NCBI RefSeq assembly: GCF_000237325.1
Contig: NC_017542.1
Location: 1,867,501-1,931,500 of the forward strand
Direction of reading: 5' to 3'
Length of the DNA stretch: 64,000 bases
Source of the DNA: Paenibacillus polymyxa M1
Lineage (GTDB): Bacteria; Bacillota; Bacilli; Paenibacillales; Paenibacillaceae
In this document: in pieces, positions 9,352-17,856 of the stretch
Position numbering within the stretch: position 1 is the stretch's first letter
How the letters are laid out: the number at the start of each line of letters is the position of its first letter
Translations under genes and position numbers: made by a program
The notes under the pieces: generated by a model
Told to the model about the DNA's origin: nothing
What the model saw: the letters and a program-made list of their open reading frames with translations, nothing else
Databases searched by the model: none

Positions 9352-9630
9352 GAGAATGTAGCTACTTTAGATATAATCGTAAACGAGGATGGAGAGCAAC
9401 TGAAGGAGCTTTTGAAAAAAAGAGGGTACATCTTGCAGGATGGGAAAGAAACGACGTCCTAAGGTACGATACCGAAGTATAGAAAAATGGGGCTTGGAAA
9501 AGCCGTTATTTATGAAGCCATAAAAAGAGTCAAGGACAAAGGTGTAGAAAGAATCTTTTCGATGGGTTTTTCATTAGCCTATTCCAAAGAAATATGGAAA
9601 AAAAGAATATCATTGTTTAATGCTGACTGA
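9352..9630 (+). pseudogene. GNAT acetyltransferase remnant
   Basis: Frame 1 reads ATLDIIVNEDGEQLKELL, then a TAA stop at 9460-9462, and then resumes in the same frame with IPKYRKMGLGKAVIYEAI (acetyl-CoA-binding motif A) up to a TGA at 9628. The N-terminus and part of the core are missing, and no start or Shine-Dalgarno is seen. It is a decayed acetyltransferase whose 3' end overlaps the convergent hydrolase gene by 14 bp. The 9133-9350 stretch before it shows nothing convincing. Confidence 0.6.
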
Positions 9631-10621
9631 CATAATCGGCAAGAATCTTCAGGTACTCACTATTCACCAATTGTCTTGGGGCAAATATGGCTGTTAAGAA
9701 GGTTAGGGACTTGGAATGCGCGATTTGTTCATTCATCATGGAATGGTCAACTTCAGGCAAATGAATGACAGACAGCAGCTCTGGAGATATCTTTTGGCGA
9801 TATACTCGCTCGGTGTCTTTTACATCTACGTTCATATCTTTTCCAGCCAGAACCAAGAGTACTGGGGATTTTAAGTAGCTTAATTCTTCCGTAGAATCAG
9901 AACGAAAATTTTTGCCTATAAAGCTCCATCTTTCTTTGGGAATTATATTCTCAGGATCGGCCATGCTTAGGTACTTTTCATAGGAAGCATGTTTTTTCAG
10001 TAGTTGTAGAATCTTTTGGTCGTAGTCCAGTCTCTTTTTAATTTGCTGCGGGCTAGCTCCTTCTTGTTCCAACTCTTTCCTGGTGTTAAATTGCCCTTGT
10101 GTAATCCAATTCACGGCCGGCGATACAAGGATGCTGAATGCAATATCATGCTCCTCTTTAACGATTTTCGGAATGACCCAGCCAGCTTGACTGGCTCCCC
10201 ATAGGCCGATTTTGTGCTTATCAATCATCGGTAAGGTTTTGGCCCAGTCAACTGCATATCGAATCTCCTGTGCCCGGTCCTCCATGCTCTGCTCCAGCCA
10301 ATTGCCTGGAGCGCCGTTAATACCGGGCTTATTCAGGGATAAGGAAGCATAGCCCTTAGAAGCGAACCTTTCCCACAGTGGTTTGTATCCATCATCATAG
10401 GTGTCATTGATTGGACCATCTCCATGGACAAAAACAACCAGTCCAATCTTTCCCGAGTAGTTCTTAGGCAAAGCCAGTGTACCTGTTAATACTCCTTTGG
10501 GAGTCGCAATTTGTATTTTTTCTTCCGTCATCTTGTAGGAATTTTGATATAAAACAATCAATATCAAGGCAACAACCAGACCTGCCACAATACCAAGGGT
10601 AAGCCTATATGTTTTGTTCAA
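9617..10621 (-). CDS. Membrane-anchored alpha/beta hydrolase
   Basis: 334 residues. One N-terminal transmembrane segment (residues ~7-26) is followed by an extracytoplasmic alpha/beta hydrolase. The oxyanion region is VVFVHGDGP and the nucleophile elbow is GLWGASQAG (Ser near residue 145). The acid lies in LLVLAGKDMNVDV and the catalytic His in LPEVDHSMM. The substrate is unknown and is probably an ester or peptide. It is the last gene of a MerR-GNAT-hydrolase operon, with its start overlapping the GNAT stop by 17 bp. Confidence 0.85.
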   Translation of the reverse strand: MNKTYRLTLGIVAGLVVALILIVLYQNSYKMTEEKIQIATPKGVLTGTLALPKNYSGKIGLVVFVHGDGPINDTYDDGYKPLWERFASKGYASLSLNKPGINGAPGNWLEQSMEDRAQEIRYAVDWAKTLPMIDKHKIGLWGASQAGWVIPKIVKEEHDIAFSILVSPAVNWITQGQFNTRKELEQEGASPQQIKKRLDYDQKILQLLKKHASYEKYLSMADPENIIPKERWSFIGKNFRSDSTEELSYLKSPVLLVLAGKDMNVDVKDTERVYRQKISPELLSVIHLPEVDHSMMNEQIAHSKSLTFLTAIFAPRQLVNSEYLKILADYVSQH

Positions 10622-11270
10622 TGCTGTTCTCTCCTCGATTGCAGTTTCGTTCTTTCCAGCTCATTAGATGCCATACAGGCTCCTTGAACCAAAAATGCCG
10701 CCAATAATTATATTGGGACTGCTCTATTTCAAACGCTAGATTGTGGTACAAACGAATAGCCTGCTGGTTCTTATGTGCTACATGAAGTGTCAACGCATGG
10801 AAACCGGATTCAACCGTAAACTGCTGTGCGAAAGCTAAAAAACGTCGCCCGATCCCCTGATTGCGATGACTTGAGCGAATCGCCAAATGATCTATGTAAC
10901 ACTCATCTATGGCAGGCTTATATTCCAGCGCATGCATGCCTGTCAAAAATTTAAATACATTAAAGCAGCCAAACTGTTTTATAAGCGGAGCCAAAGAAAT
11001 GAGATTGGCTATAGGAAGTGAAGAGGAGGGAGCCTTCCATTTGAGCGAAAGGACACCAACAACATCTTCGTTCTCTTTGGCGACAAATTGTTTCATAGAT
11101 ATAGAATTAGCATTTTGAACCCAAACCTGCATTAATAAACGCTGTATATCTTGATCCTCCAGTGCAACAAGAGCTTGAAATTTTGCTTTAAACGATTCCA
11201 CTAAGAGCTTACATACAGCTTCATGGTCTTGCTCTTGATAAGCAACAATGTCATAGGATTGTGGACTCAT
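10605..11270 (-). CDS. GNAT family N-acetyltransferase
   Basis: 221 residues from the ATG at 11270, which has a Shine-Dalgarno (GGAGGCG) inside the end of the upstream MerR gene. The longer frame to 11363 is unlikely. The acetyl-CoA-binding segment reads IDHLAIRSSHRNQGIGRRFL, with ALTLHVAHKNQQAIRLYHNLAF as motif B. The target is unknown. It overlaps the MerR gene by 20 bp and the hydrolase gene by 17 bp, so the three are translationally coupled. Confidence 0.88.
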   Translation of the reverse strand: MSPQSYDIVAYQEQDHEAVCKLLVESFKAKFQALVALEDQDIQRLLMQVWVQNANSISMKQFVAKENEDVVGVLSLKWKAPSSSLPIANLISLAPLIKQFGCFNVFKFLTGMHALEYKPAIDECYIDHLAIRSSHRNQGIGRRFLAFAQQFTVESGFHALTLHVAHKNQQAIRLYHNLAFEIEQSQYNYWRHFWFKEPVWHLMSWKERNCNRGENSIEQNI

Positions 11271-12045
11271 GTAACGCCTCCTGCACATCCGAAATTTGTA
11301 CTTGAATCTCATATTGCAGCTCGTTGCTGTCAAATATGGATAGATAGGATTTTTCCACCACAATGATTTTGCTTAAGCATTCATAGTGGTGCTGGGTCGC
11401 ATAATGCTCCAGTTGTTGGACTTGGTGTTCTATCTCAGCGTCTTCAGTGGCGGAGAAGTGCTTGTAAAGATAGCTGCCTTCTTCCAGAATATAGTCAGCT
11501 TTTCCTGATGTCGTTTCATAATATAGCTTCACCTCTCCAGAATCAGATAGATAATGTAGATCATTTTCAAATAATTGTGGTGGGGCAGGCCGCTGTTCAA
11601 ATAGATTCCTAGCCGTGAGTTCTTGATCACTCTCCAATGCAAACCACAGCTTTAAATGTCGAGTGCCCTGCAGCTTGAGTCGATACTCATTGTTTTGCTG
11701 GGTAAGGGTATAATGTTCTTTTAGCACTTTGTGAATAAACTGTTCGAGCAACTTTAAGTTAGCGATTTCATCCTGTACCTTCTGTAACGAATGTTCTAAA
11801 AGCTGGTTGTAATCATCGGCAGTATAGGAAGTCATACATTCTTCAATTTGACCGACAGGGATGTTTAGTTTACGTAGCATTAAAATATGGGAAAGTTGAT
11901 AAATTTCATGAAGTCCGTACATTCGATATTGATTTTCATCTGTGTATAACGGATAAAGGATCCCCTTTTCCTCAAAATACCGCAGCTGATGTACAGATAC
12001 ATTCATGAGCTGAGCAAGCTGGCTGATCGTTATGTGTTTTTTCAA
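11251..12045 (-). CDS. MerR family transcriptional regulator
   Basis: 264 residues. The N-terminal winged helix-turn-helix (ISQLAQLMNVSVHQLRYFEEKGIL) is followed by the dimerisation coiled coil (residues ~75-110) and a ~140-residue C-terminal sensing region without the cysteines of metal sensors. It is therefore more likely a small-molecule sensor of the TipA/BmrR sort. It heads an operon with a GNAT and a hydrolase, and its promoter has the MerR-type 19-bp spacer with a palindrome, so autoregulation is likely. The start is inferred to be the codon at 12045, after AAGGAGA. Confidence 0.88.
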   Translation of the reverse strand: MKKHITISQLAQLMNVSVHQLRYFEEKGILYPLYTDENQYRMYGLHEIYQLSHILMLRKLNIPVGQIEECMTSYTADDYNQLLEHSLQKVQDEIANLKLLEQFIHKVLKEHYTLTQQNNEYRLKLQGTRHLKLWFALESDQELTARNLFEQRPAPPQLFENDLHYLSDSGEVKLYYETTSGKADYILEEGSYLYKHFSATEDAEIEHQVQQLEHYATQHHYECLSKIIVVEKSYLSIFDSNELQYEIQVQISDVQEALHESTIL

Positions 12046-12086
12046 TGATAGGTCTCCTTACTCATAATTGATAATTGAATAACTTC

Positions 12087-12117
12087 ACTATAAACCTTAG
12101 GTCAGACCTAAGGTCAA
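12087..12117 (-). promoter_or_regulatory. MerR-type promoter with operator palindrome
   Basis: On the minus strand TTGACC (12117-12112) and TATAGT (12092-12087) are separated by 19 bp rather than 17. The spacer is almost filled by the perfect dyad ACCTTAGGTC-N1-GACCTAAGGT (12094-12114). Over-long 19-bp spacers with a central dyad are the hallmark of promoters untwisted by MerR proteins. Confidence 0.88.
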
Positions 12118-12221
12118 TAGAAAATATCCGCAGAGTTTACCTCTCGTTCATAACCCGTTATAATCATAAGATTAGTGAGCATAAACCAAATGTTCAGGAT
12201 GAAGGTTAGAATGGGGAAATC

Positions 12222-13100
12222 ATGTTGAAGACTTTTAAGAAGGTATACATTGAGATCACAAGCATTTGCAATCTTGCATGCAGTTTTTGCCCTCAGACAC
12301 AACGTGTCAAAAAATTTATTGATCCGGAAGTTTTTCGGAATGTGCTTGATCAGGTCAAGCCGCATACGGATTACATTTATCTGCATGTAAAAGGAGAGCC
12401 TTTGCTCCATCCCAAAATTGATCTTTTGCTGGAGAGTGCGCATGAGAAAGGCTTAAAGGTCAACATTACCACCAATGGTACCTTGCTGCCGAAGACCGGA
12501 CATAAGCTGCTTGGTCAGCCAGCCTTACGGCAGATGAATTTTTCTCTTCATAGTTTTGACGGGCATGAAGGTTCTGTGGATCGAGAAGGTTATTTGGGTC
12601 ATATTTTCACGTTTGTCAGAGAAGCTGTGAAGCACAATATCATTATTTCCTTCCGTCTCTGGAATCTGACTCAAGATAATTTGACTAATGTGCAGCGTCA
12701 GCGCAACCGGGAGACACTGGAGCAATTGGAGCAAGAGTTTGGACTGGATTATCGGATTGAGGAAAAAGTAATACCGGGCAGTGGGGTCAAAATCGCTCCT
12801 AATGTATATTTGAATCAGGACTACGAATTTGAATGGCCTAGCCTGAGTGCTCCGGAAGATGACGGAAAAGGCTTTTGTCACGCGCTTCGCAGTCAGGCGG
12901 CGGTTTTGGTGGATGGAACAGTGGTCCCTTGCTGTCTTGATGGAGAAGGTGTCATTAACTTAGGAAATGTGCATGAGCAAACTTTTTCCGAGATCGTGGA
13001 AGGTGAGCGTGCAAACCGTCTGTACTTTGGATTCTCCAGAAGAGAAGCAGTAGAAGAGTTGTGCCGAAAGTGCGGGTATCGCAAACGATTTGGAACCTAA
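12222..13100 (+). CDS. Radical SAM/SPASM domain protein
   Basis: 292 residues. The radical SAM cluster motif CNLACSFC (CxxxCxxC) lies at residues ~17-24. It is followed by HVKGEPLLHPK (the GEP-like SAM motif) and ITTNGTLL. The C-terminal SPASM region has CHALRSQ, VPCCLDGEG and CRKCGYRK, giving cysteines for auxiliary Fe-S binding. Such proteins modify peptides or small molecules, but no precursor peptide gene was found beside it and the substrate is unknown. It is transcribed alone, ending at the terminator just downstream. Confidence 0.87.
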   Translation: MLKTFKKVYIEITSICNLACSFCPQTQRVKKFIDPEVFRNVLDQVKPHTDYIYLHVKGEPLLHPKIDLLLESAHEKGLKVNITTNGTLLPKTGHKLLGQPALRQMNFSLHSFDGHEGSVDREGYLGHIFTFVREAVKHNIIISFRLWNLTQDNLTNVQRQRNRETLEQLEQEFGLDYRIEEKVIPGSGVKIAPNVYLNQDYEFEWPSLSAPEDDGKGFCHALRSQAAVLVDGTVVPCCLDGEGVINLGNVHEQTFSEIVEGERANRLYFGFSRREAVEELCRKCGYRKRFGT

Positions 13101-13146
13101 TCATAGAGGTAGAACTTTAAGCGACAATAGAATGCATCACAAGAAA

Positions 13147-13171
13147 GAGAGCCCTTTTACAGGGCTTTTTC
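13147..13171 (+). terminator. Terminator after radical SAM gene
   Basis: AGAGCCC-TTTTAC-AGGGCTTTTTCT hairpin with T-run. Confidence 0.8.
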
Positions 13172-13241
13172 TTATATTTGCATAGGGGGATAATCAGCGG
13201 CTTTGACGATCTAGAGGAAGTTAGACGTAATGATTGCTTGT

Positions 13242-13260
13242 GAGAATGATTATCAATTAT
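13242..13260 (+). promoter_or_regulatory. Fur box upstream of AraC regulator
   Basis: GAGAATGATTATCAATTAT is close to the 19-bp Fur consensus GATAATGATTATCATTATC and lies 70 bp before the AraC start. It suggests iron repression. Confidence 0.75.
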
Positions 13261-13330
13261 AATAAATTTATTCTAATAAATTGGGCGGGATAAGCAACAC
13301 ATCGGTTTGGATAGGGGCTGAGCGGTAGTA

Positions 13331-14308
13331 ATGAAGTTGAACGATCACATTGTATTGTGGAATCATGTGTTTATACAGGTGATGGATGTTCGCCATAAGA
13401 AAATGGAAAAAGGGGAAGAATTGCGGAGCTATAGACTTCCGGTCAGTGCGTTTTTATATACGGTGCGCGGAAGTGCACGGGTATGGCTGGATGACAGTGT
13501 TCATAGGGTGGATCGTTTTCATGTCCTGCATGGGGGGAAAGGAATCTGTCTGAGCGTCATGACGGAGGATGTATTTGAATATTACATTATTCTGTACAAG
13601 GCAACTTTGGCCCTGTCTGGTCGTAAGGAGGTCGCACAATTGCTGGAAAGGGAAAATCCCTTTCAGAATCAGTATGCTTTCGCACCTCATTACCCGCTGC
13701 CCCTGTATGATAAAGTGAAGCTGTTGAAGCAAGAATGGCATAAGGGATCGGGACTTGGTAAACTGCATGTCAAAGCTTTGTTTCATCATTTTGTATTCGA
13801 GTTGTTACACCAACTGGATCGACAAGGTATTCAGCCCCTTAAGCCTGACTTGGTAGCGCAAGCTGTAACCTATATTCGTGAGCATTTTAGTCGGCCTATA
13901 ACACTAGAATCTATTGCGGAGGACCTAGAGTGCAGTACCGGACATTTATCAAGGCTGTTCAAAAGTAAAATGCATACCAGTCCAATTCATTACTTGGGTC
14001 AGATACGGGCGAATCGGACGGCAGAGCTGCTAATGCAGACGGATGCTACTTTGCAGGAGATCGCAGAGCGTGTGGGATATCCAGATGCGCATTCATTAAG
14101 TCGCAGCTTCAAGAAATATAAGGGACTATCTCCTATACGATTCAAAAAAGGACGGCAGCAGCATATCCAGGGACAAGATCAGGTATGCCCCAAACGAAGC
14201 TTAAATATGCCCTTCAGCGGACAGCCTTCACACGTTATACTGATATTGATTATCAATATCGGTATCATGCGGAAGGGGATTTTTTCATGCACGGTAGAGG
14301 CAAAATGA
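13331..14308 (+). CDS. AraC family regulator, probably of siderophore uptake
   Basis: 325 residues. The N-terminal half has a cupin-like sensing region (residues ~1-150). The C-terminal AraC DNA-binding domain (residues ~175-280) has two helix-turn-helices, TLESIAEDLECSTGHLSRLFK and TLQEIAERVGYPDAHSLSRSF. A Fur box lies upstream and a siderophore-binding lipoprotein gene follows with overlapping coding. This resembles Bacillus Btr, in which an AraC domain and a siderophore-binding domain are fused in one protein. The last ~45 residues are not AraC-like and overlap the second Fur box and the start of the next gene, so the functional C-terminus may be shorter. Confidence 0.85.
   Translation: MKLNDHIVLWNHVFIQVMDVRHKKMEKGEELRSYRLPVSAFLYTVRGSARVWLDDSVHRVDRFHVLHGGKGICLSVMTEDVFEYYIILYKATLALSGRKEVAQLLERENPFQNQYAFAPHYPLPLYDKVKLLKQEWHKGSGLGKLHVKALFHHFVFELLHQLDRQGIQPLKPDLVAQAVTYIREHFSRPITLESIAEDLECSTGHLSRLFKSKMHTSPIHYLGQIRANRTAELLMQTDATLQEIAERVGYPDAHSLSRSFKKYKGLSPIRFKKGRQQHIQGQDQVCPKRSLNMPFSGQPSHVILILIINIGIMRKGIFSCTVEAK
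14242..14260 (+). promoter_or_regulatory. Fur box before siderophore-binding lipoprotein gene
   Basis: GATATTGATTATCAATATC is a perfect 9-1-9 palindrome of Fur-box type, located inside the 3' coding end of the AraC gene and 26 bp before the lipoprotein ATG. Confidence 0.8.
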
Positions 14309-15313
14309 CGGCTATGATGATCATGTTGTGCTTATCATTGATGCTGGGGGCCTGCTCAGCTTCGACGAATACACATGGAAGCTCGCAGACGAAGGCTAAT
14401 CATACAGTGGCAACATCTAACAGCGATGGACAAGCGGCAGTACAAACGCAGACAAGAACGGTTAAGACACTAAAAGGCGATGTAGAAGTACCTGCAAACC
14501 CGAAACGAGTGGCATCGGATCAGTATATGGGTCATCTTTTAAAACTGGGGATTATTCCAGTAGGGGTCAGAAGCTATATGCTTAATGAGGCTTGGATTGA
14601 TCCATCGGGATATCCCAAGGAGAAGTTAGCCGGAATCAAAGATCTCGGGGATTTTCCTATGGATTTGGAGGAACTGACCGTTCTGCAACCCGATTTAATT
14701 ATCGGCTCAATTGAAAAGAACATCGACAGCTACCAAAAGATAGGAACGACTGTGTTCCTGCCGTATTGGGAGGGTGAATCTACAGCGGGACCACTGGATA
14801 AATTCCGCAGAATCAGTGAAATTTTTGGCAAACAGAAAGAAGCCGAGCAGTGGATCGCTGAATATGAGAAGAAAGTTGCAGAGGCCAGAACCAAAATTGA
14901 CGGTATCATTAAAGATGGAGAGACGGTTTCGATCGTACAAGTCGCCAATAAATCCATATATGTTTTGGCGGCGAAAGGCGGCAACTACGGAAGCCCAACC
15001 ATATATCAAATGCTAAAGCTGCCACCCACAAAGAAAGCATTGAATATGAAAGAGGGATTTGAAAATATTTCACTTGAGGTTTTACCCGAGTATATGGGAG
15101 ATCATATTTTTGTATATGGCTCAAAAGATGAGGGGGGCCAATCAGATCCTGCATAGTGAGCTATGGAAAGGTCTTCCGGCTGTAAAAAAAGGACAGGTGT
15201 ACATGTACGGTTCATTCAGCAATAAAGGGGATGAGTTTGTGATGGAAGACCCCTATTCGCTGGAGCTTCAACTGGATACCATAGTTAATCTCTTATTAGC
15301 CCACAAAAAATAA
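14287..15313 (+). pseudogene. Siderophore-binding lipoprotein (FhuD/FepB-type), frameshifted
   Basis: The lipoprotein signal is MIMLCLSLMLGACS with lipobox LGAC. The periplasmic-binding fold follows (GDVEVPANPKRVASDQYMGH, LTVLQPDLIIGS). The frame that starts at 14287 stops at 15156, while the missing C-terminus (HSELWKGLPAVKKGQVYMY to the stop at 15313) continues in another frame. The break is at a run of six G (15131-15136); removing one G would restore a ~340-residue protein. It is therefore a genuine or phase-variable frameshift, or a sequencing error. The start has GGAAGGGG as Shine-Dalgarno. The neighbouring AraC gene and two Fur boxes support an iron-siderophore role. No permease genes are adjacent. 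Confidence 0.8.
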
Positions 15314-15386
15314 AGGAAATACAAGTAACATCTTTGTATACTAATTGGGAGAAGCTTTAAGACTTCAATCTGCGAAAGTCATATAG

Positions 15387-15430
15387 AAAAATCCGCTTCA
15401 CACAAGATTCCTAAGTGTTTGGCGGATTTT
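15387..15430. terminator. Bidirectional terminator
   Basis: AAAATCCGC and GCGGATTTT form the outer stem with an inner CAC/GTG. It has A and T runs on both sides and serves the lipoprotein genes converging here. Confidence 0.75.
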
Positions 15431-15437
15431 GTTATAT

Positions 15438-16574
15438 CTATATTTCTTCTTCTCTATATGTTTTGGTATATCTTTGAAATTCAGATTTTTGATCATCGTA
15501 ATAATCTGCTCTTGTCCAGAAAATAATTTGAGAGAACGAATCGGTATGCTCCAAATAAGTGATTAAATATACAACTTTCACTTTATCGCTCTCTGTCCAT
15601 ACTTCGTATTGCAAACCTTGATTCCCGTTAATATTGACCTTTATTGGTCCCGTCAATATTATCCCTTTTCCAGACCTTTTAAGTACTAATTGAGCTGAAA
15701 ACTCAGCGTATTCTTTTAATGTGATCATTGAGGATTTCTCATAAGGCAGTTCAGATTTCCAATCCTTGATGACCGCCATGTACGCATCGTTTTTTTCATA
15801 CCAGGCTTGAATTAATGCATCTGGATTAAGAATTAAACCAGACTTCCATACATAAGGGAGACGGATTCGTTGCTGGGCATCTTCGCTTTTAAAAGTTTTT
15901 AAAATAGTTGTTGAACGAAGATCAGGCTCAACTTGTGAATCGCTTAATATTTTCAAGGAGCTGGCTATTGTCGCAAATTCGTGATGTTTTTCTATAGCTG
16001 AGCCTCCCCTTGAATAGATCAATACTTGAAGATAATGCTGTTTGCTCTCAAACATGGCACTGAAGTAATAGACCTGTTGGCCCTTGAAATTCCAACTATA
16101 ATCGGCTGTTCTGGCGGTTGTGGAATCAATCTGGATTGGGTTAGTATCCACAGCCTTAAAGTTTTCTAGGCCCAGTGCGGAGATTTCTTCACGTTGCTGT
16201 ACGAATTCGTTGAGCGTCATATTATTTGCAAAAGCAGACTTGGGGACACGGAAAACCAGACCTACGTTCTTTTTTTCTTTGTCACAAACACTAAGCACCG
16301 AATCCAGTTGTCCTTGTTTAAATTTACGCCAGCCAGCGGGAATGGTGAGAGCCACAAGATCCTTATCCGAGGTAACGGTATGAGCCGACGACTCTGTAAC
16401 GTGTGGGACAGGCTGACTTTCTTTGTCCACAACGGCTGTATTATGAGTCGTATTGTCTACATTAGAATTCGTGTGGACTGTAGTTACAGCATTTTTGGAA
16501 TTGCAACTGGTAAGAATGAATAGTGCTATAAGTGTAACAATATAAAATCGAAAATAGGCAAAACTGAATTGCAT
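15438..16574 (-). CDS. Lipoprotein with two PsbP/DcrB-like domains, function unknown
   Basis: 378 residues. The lipoprotein signal sequence has FILTSC as lipobox (Cys near residue 24). A Thr/Asn-rich linker follows, then two similar ~140-residue domains. Each has an aromatic-rich beta core typical of PsbP/DUF1795-like proteins (ALTIPAGWRKF at the start of the first, LPYVWKSGLILNP in the second). This suggests an outer-leaflet protein. No partner gene or function can be named. Transcription runs into the shared terminator at 15387-15430. Confidence 0.65.
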   Translation of the reverse strand: MQFSFAYFRFYIVTLIALFILTSCNSKNAVTTVHTNSNVDNTTHNTAVVDKESQPVPHVTESSAHTVTSDKDLVALTIPAGWRKFKQGQLDSVLSVCDKEKKNVGLVFRVPKSAFANNMTLNEFVQQREEISALGLENFKAVDTNPIQIDSTTARTADYSWNFKGQQVYYFSAMFESKQHYLQVLIYSRGGSAIEKHHEFATIASSLKILSDSQVEPDLRSTTILKTFKSEDAQQRIRLPYVWKSGLILNPDALIQAWYEKNDAYMAVIKDWKSELPYEKSSMITLKEYAEFSAQLVLKRSGKGIILTGPIKVNINGNQGLQYEVWTESDKVKVVYLITYLEHTDSFSQIIFWTRADYYDDQKSEFQRYTKTYREEEI

Positions 16575-16600
16575 GGAAATAACTCCCTCTGTTTCATATT

Positions 16601-16627
16601 TATAAAGGGAATTTTACCCTTTTATAA
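16601..16627. repeat. Inverted repeat upstream of lipoprotein gene
   Basis: TATAAAGGG and CCCTTTTATA, separated by AATTTTA, lie 27 bp before the minus-strand lipoprotein start. It could be an operator or part of a weak terminator of the gene to its right. No T-run decides between them. Confidence 0.45.
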
Positions 16628-16665
16628 AATCATAAAAAAGAGGCGTTTGTCCTGTTTTACGTAGC

Positions 16666-16879
16666 TCAGTCGTTTATTGTGGTCGTCACTGTGACGTTGT
16701 TGACAGAAGTTGAGGAAGCGCTGGTGTTAAAATTGATCACCTCAACAACTACGGTAGCGCCAACTAATAAGCCAGTATATATGATTAGATTAGTAGGAGA
16801 AAGTGTCGTTAACCCGTCTCGCTGCAACGTTCCCAGATACAACACTGTCAGCTTCCAGATAGATTCGGATAATAGACAT
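16666..16879 (-). pseudogene. Small protein gene of unknown function, probably frameshifted
   Basis: An ideal Shine-Dalgarno GGAGG sits 7 nt before ATG 16879, opening a frame MSIIRIYLEADSVVSGNV that stops after 29 codons. The adjacent frame continues with TNLIIYTGLLVGATVVVEV and a Thr/Ser/Asn-rich tail to the stop at 16666. Deleting one T from a TTT tract joins them into a ~70-residue protein. The alternative GTG start at 16893 lacks a good ribosome site. A hydrophobic beta-rich middle and Thr-rich tail are all that can be said; no family was recognised. Confidence 0.45.
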
Positions 16880-16968
16880 AGGAATTCCTCCACTCCTAAT
16901 ATTCCAGATGTATCTCATAGTCTATGTGAATATTTTAGATATGGATTGGATGGGGAGGAGTCTTCGAT

Positions 16969-17781
16969 TTATTTCATTTTGTTCAAGCTTCTTTGGGCCC
17001 GAGTTACTATTCGCTTCGTTTCCTTTGTATCAGAAGTCATCAGCCATGTATCACAAACCTGAGTTACCCATTCCGGGTTAGTTTTGCTGGCATCATTCAG
17101 CCAATTGCCCACCGAGTCTTGAACATATTTGACTGGGTCGGATTGAACCGCTTCCAAAAGTGGAAGGGCCAGCTCGGGATGTTCTTTTAGTTCAGGGATA
17201 TGCTTGGCCCAAACGCCTTGTGGCCGGGTTAATTCAATAGCAAAACGACGTATGTTAGCATCCTCATTTCGCACCCAGCTGTTTAACAGCGCAAGCGCCT
17301 CATCCAGTTGCAAGAATATAGGTTCTCTCATTGCCATCCAGGCTATTTCACGTACTCCGAAATGGGAATCCGCTGCAAATGGTCGAATGCCAGCTAATTT
17401 TTCTTCTAGACTTAAACGGGAATCAATCCCGATGATGTAGGCAGCCCAGCAGCGAATGCTGTCTGAAAGATGGGAGGCCATCGCGTCAAAGAGTCGAGTA
17501 CGTTCTTCTAGCGCTTGTTGCTCAAACACATGAAGCCACGCCTGTGCTATTGCGGGTATCATTTTCATGATCTTTTTTTCCTTCAGATGATCCAATTCAG
17601 TCAAGAAGACATTGAATGATCGCTGCAATCCAAACTCATCCAGAGCGTTCCGCAGAAGAACAACATGATCCACAGCCAGCCATTCGGTAAGATTCACGGT
17701 CTCAAGCTGTCCCTGCTGTAGCAGTTGAAGTACATCAGTAGGGATATCTGTTCTTTTGCGAGCTCCTTTGCGGTGTAACAT
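16969..17781 (-). CDS. HEAT-repeat DNA alkylation repair-like protein (YhaZ/AlkD-like)
   Basis: 270 residues, all alpha-helical HEAT-like repeats. SIRCWAAYIIGID, FGVREIAWMAM and DANIRRFAIELTRPQGVW are typical repeat cores. SDPVKYVQDSVGNWLNDASK near the C-terminus is the signature stretch of the AlkD/YhaZ group of alkylpurine glycosylase relatives. Whether it retains base-excision activity cannot be told. It is monocistronic, with a Crp-type regulator gene upstream on the same strand. Confidence 0.78.
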   Translation of the reverse strand: MLHRKGARKRTDIPTDVLQLLQQGQLETVNLTEWLAVDHVVLLRNALDEFGLQRSFNVFLTELDHLKEKKIMKMIPAIAQAWLHVFEQQALEERTRLFDAMASHLSDSIRCWAAYIIGIDSRLSLEEKLAGIRPFAADSHFGVREIAWMAMREPIFLQLDEALALLNSWVRNEDANIRRFAIELTRPQGVWAKHIPELKEHPELALPLLEAVQSDPVKYVQDSVGNWLNDASKTNPEWVTQVCDTWLMTSDTKETKRIVTRAQRSLNKMK

Positions 17782-17856
17782 TTCATCACTCCATATCGTA
17801 TATTTGCTGGTAGGTATACGATAATTCTTTTGTCAGGAGGAAAGATGTAATGTAGC

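Noticed and set aside
16679..17062. Plus-strand frame of 127 codons between the lipoprotein and HEAT-repeat genes
   Set aside because: It runs antisense to the small-gene remnant and the HEAT-repeat gene end, with no ribosome site and no family resemblance.
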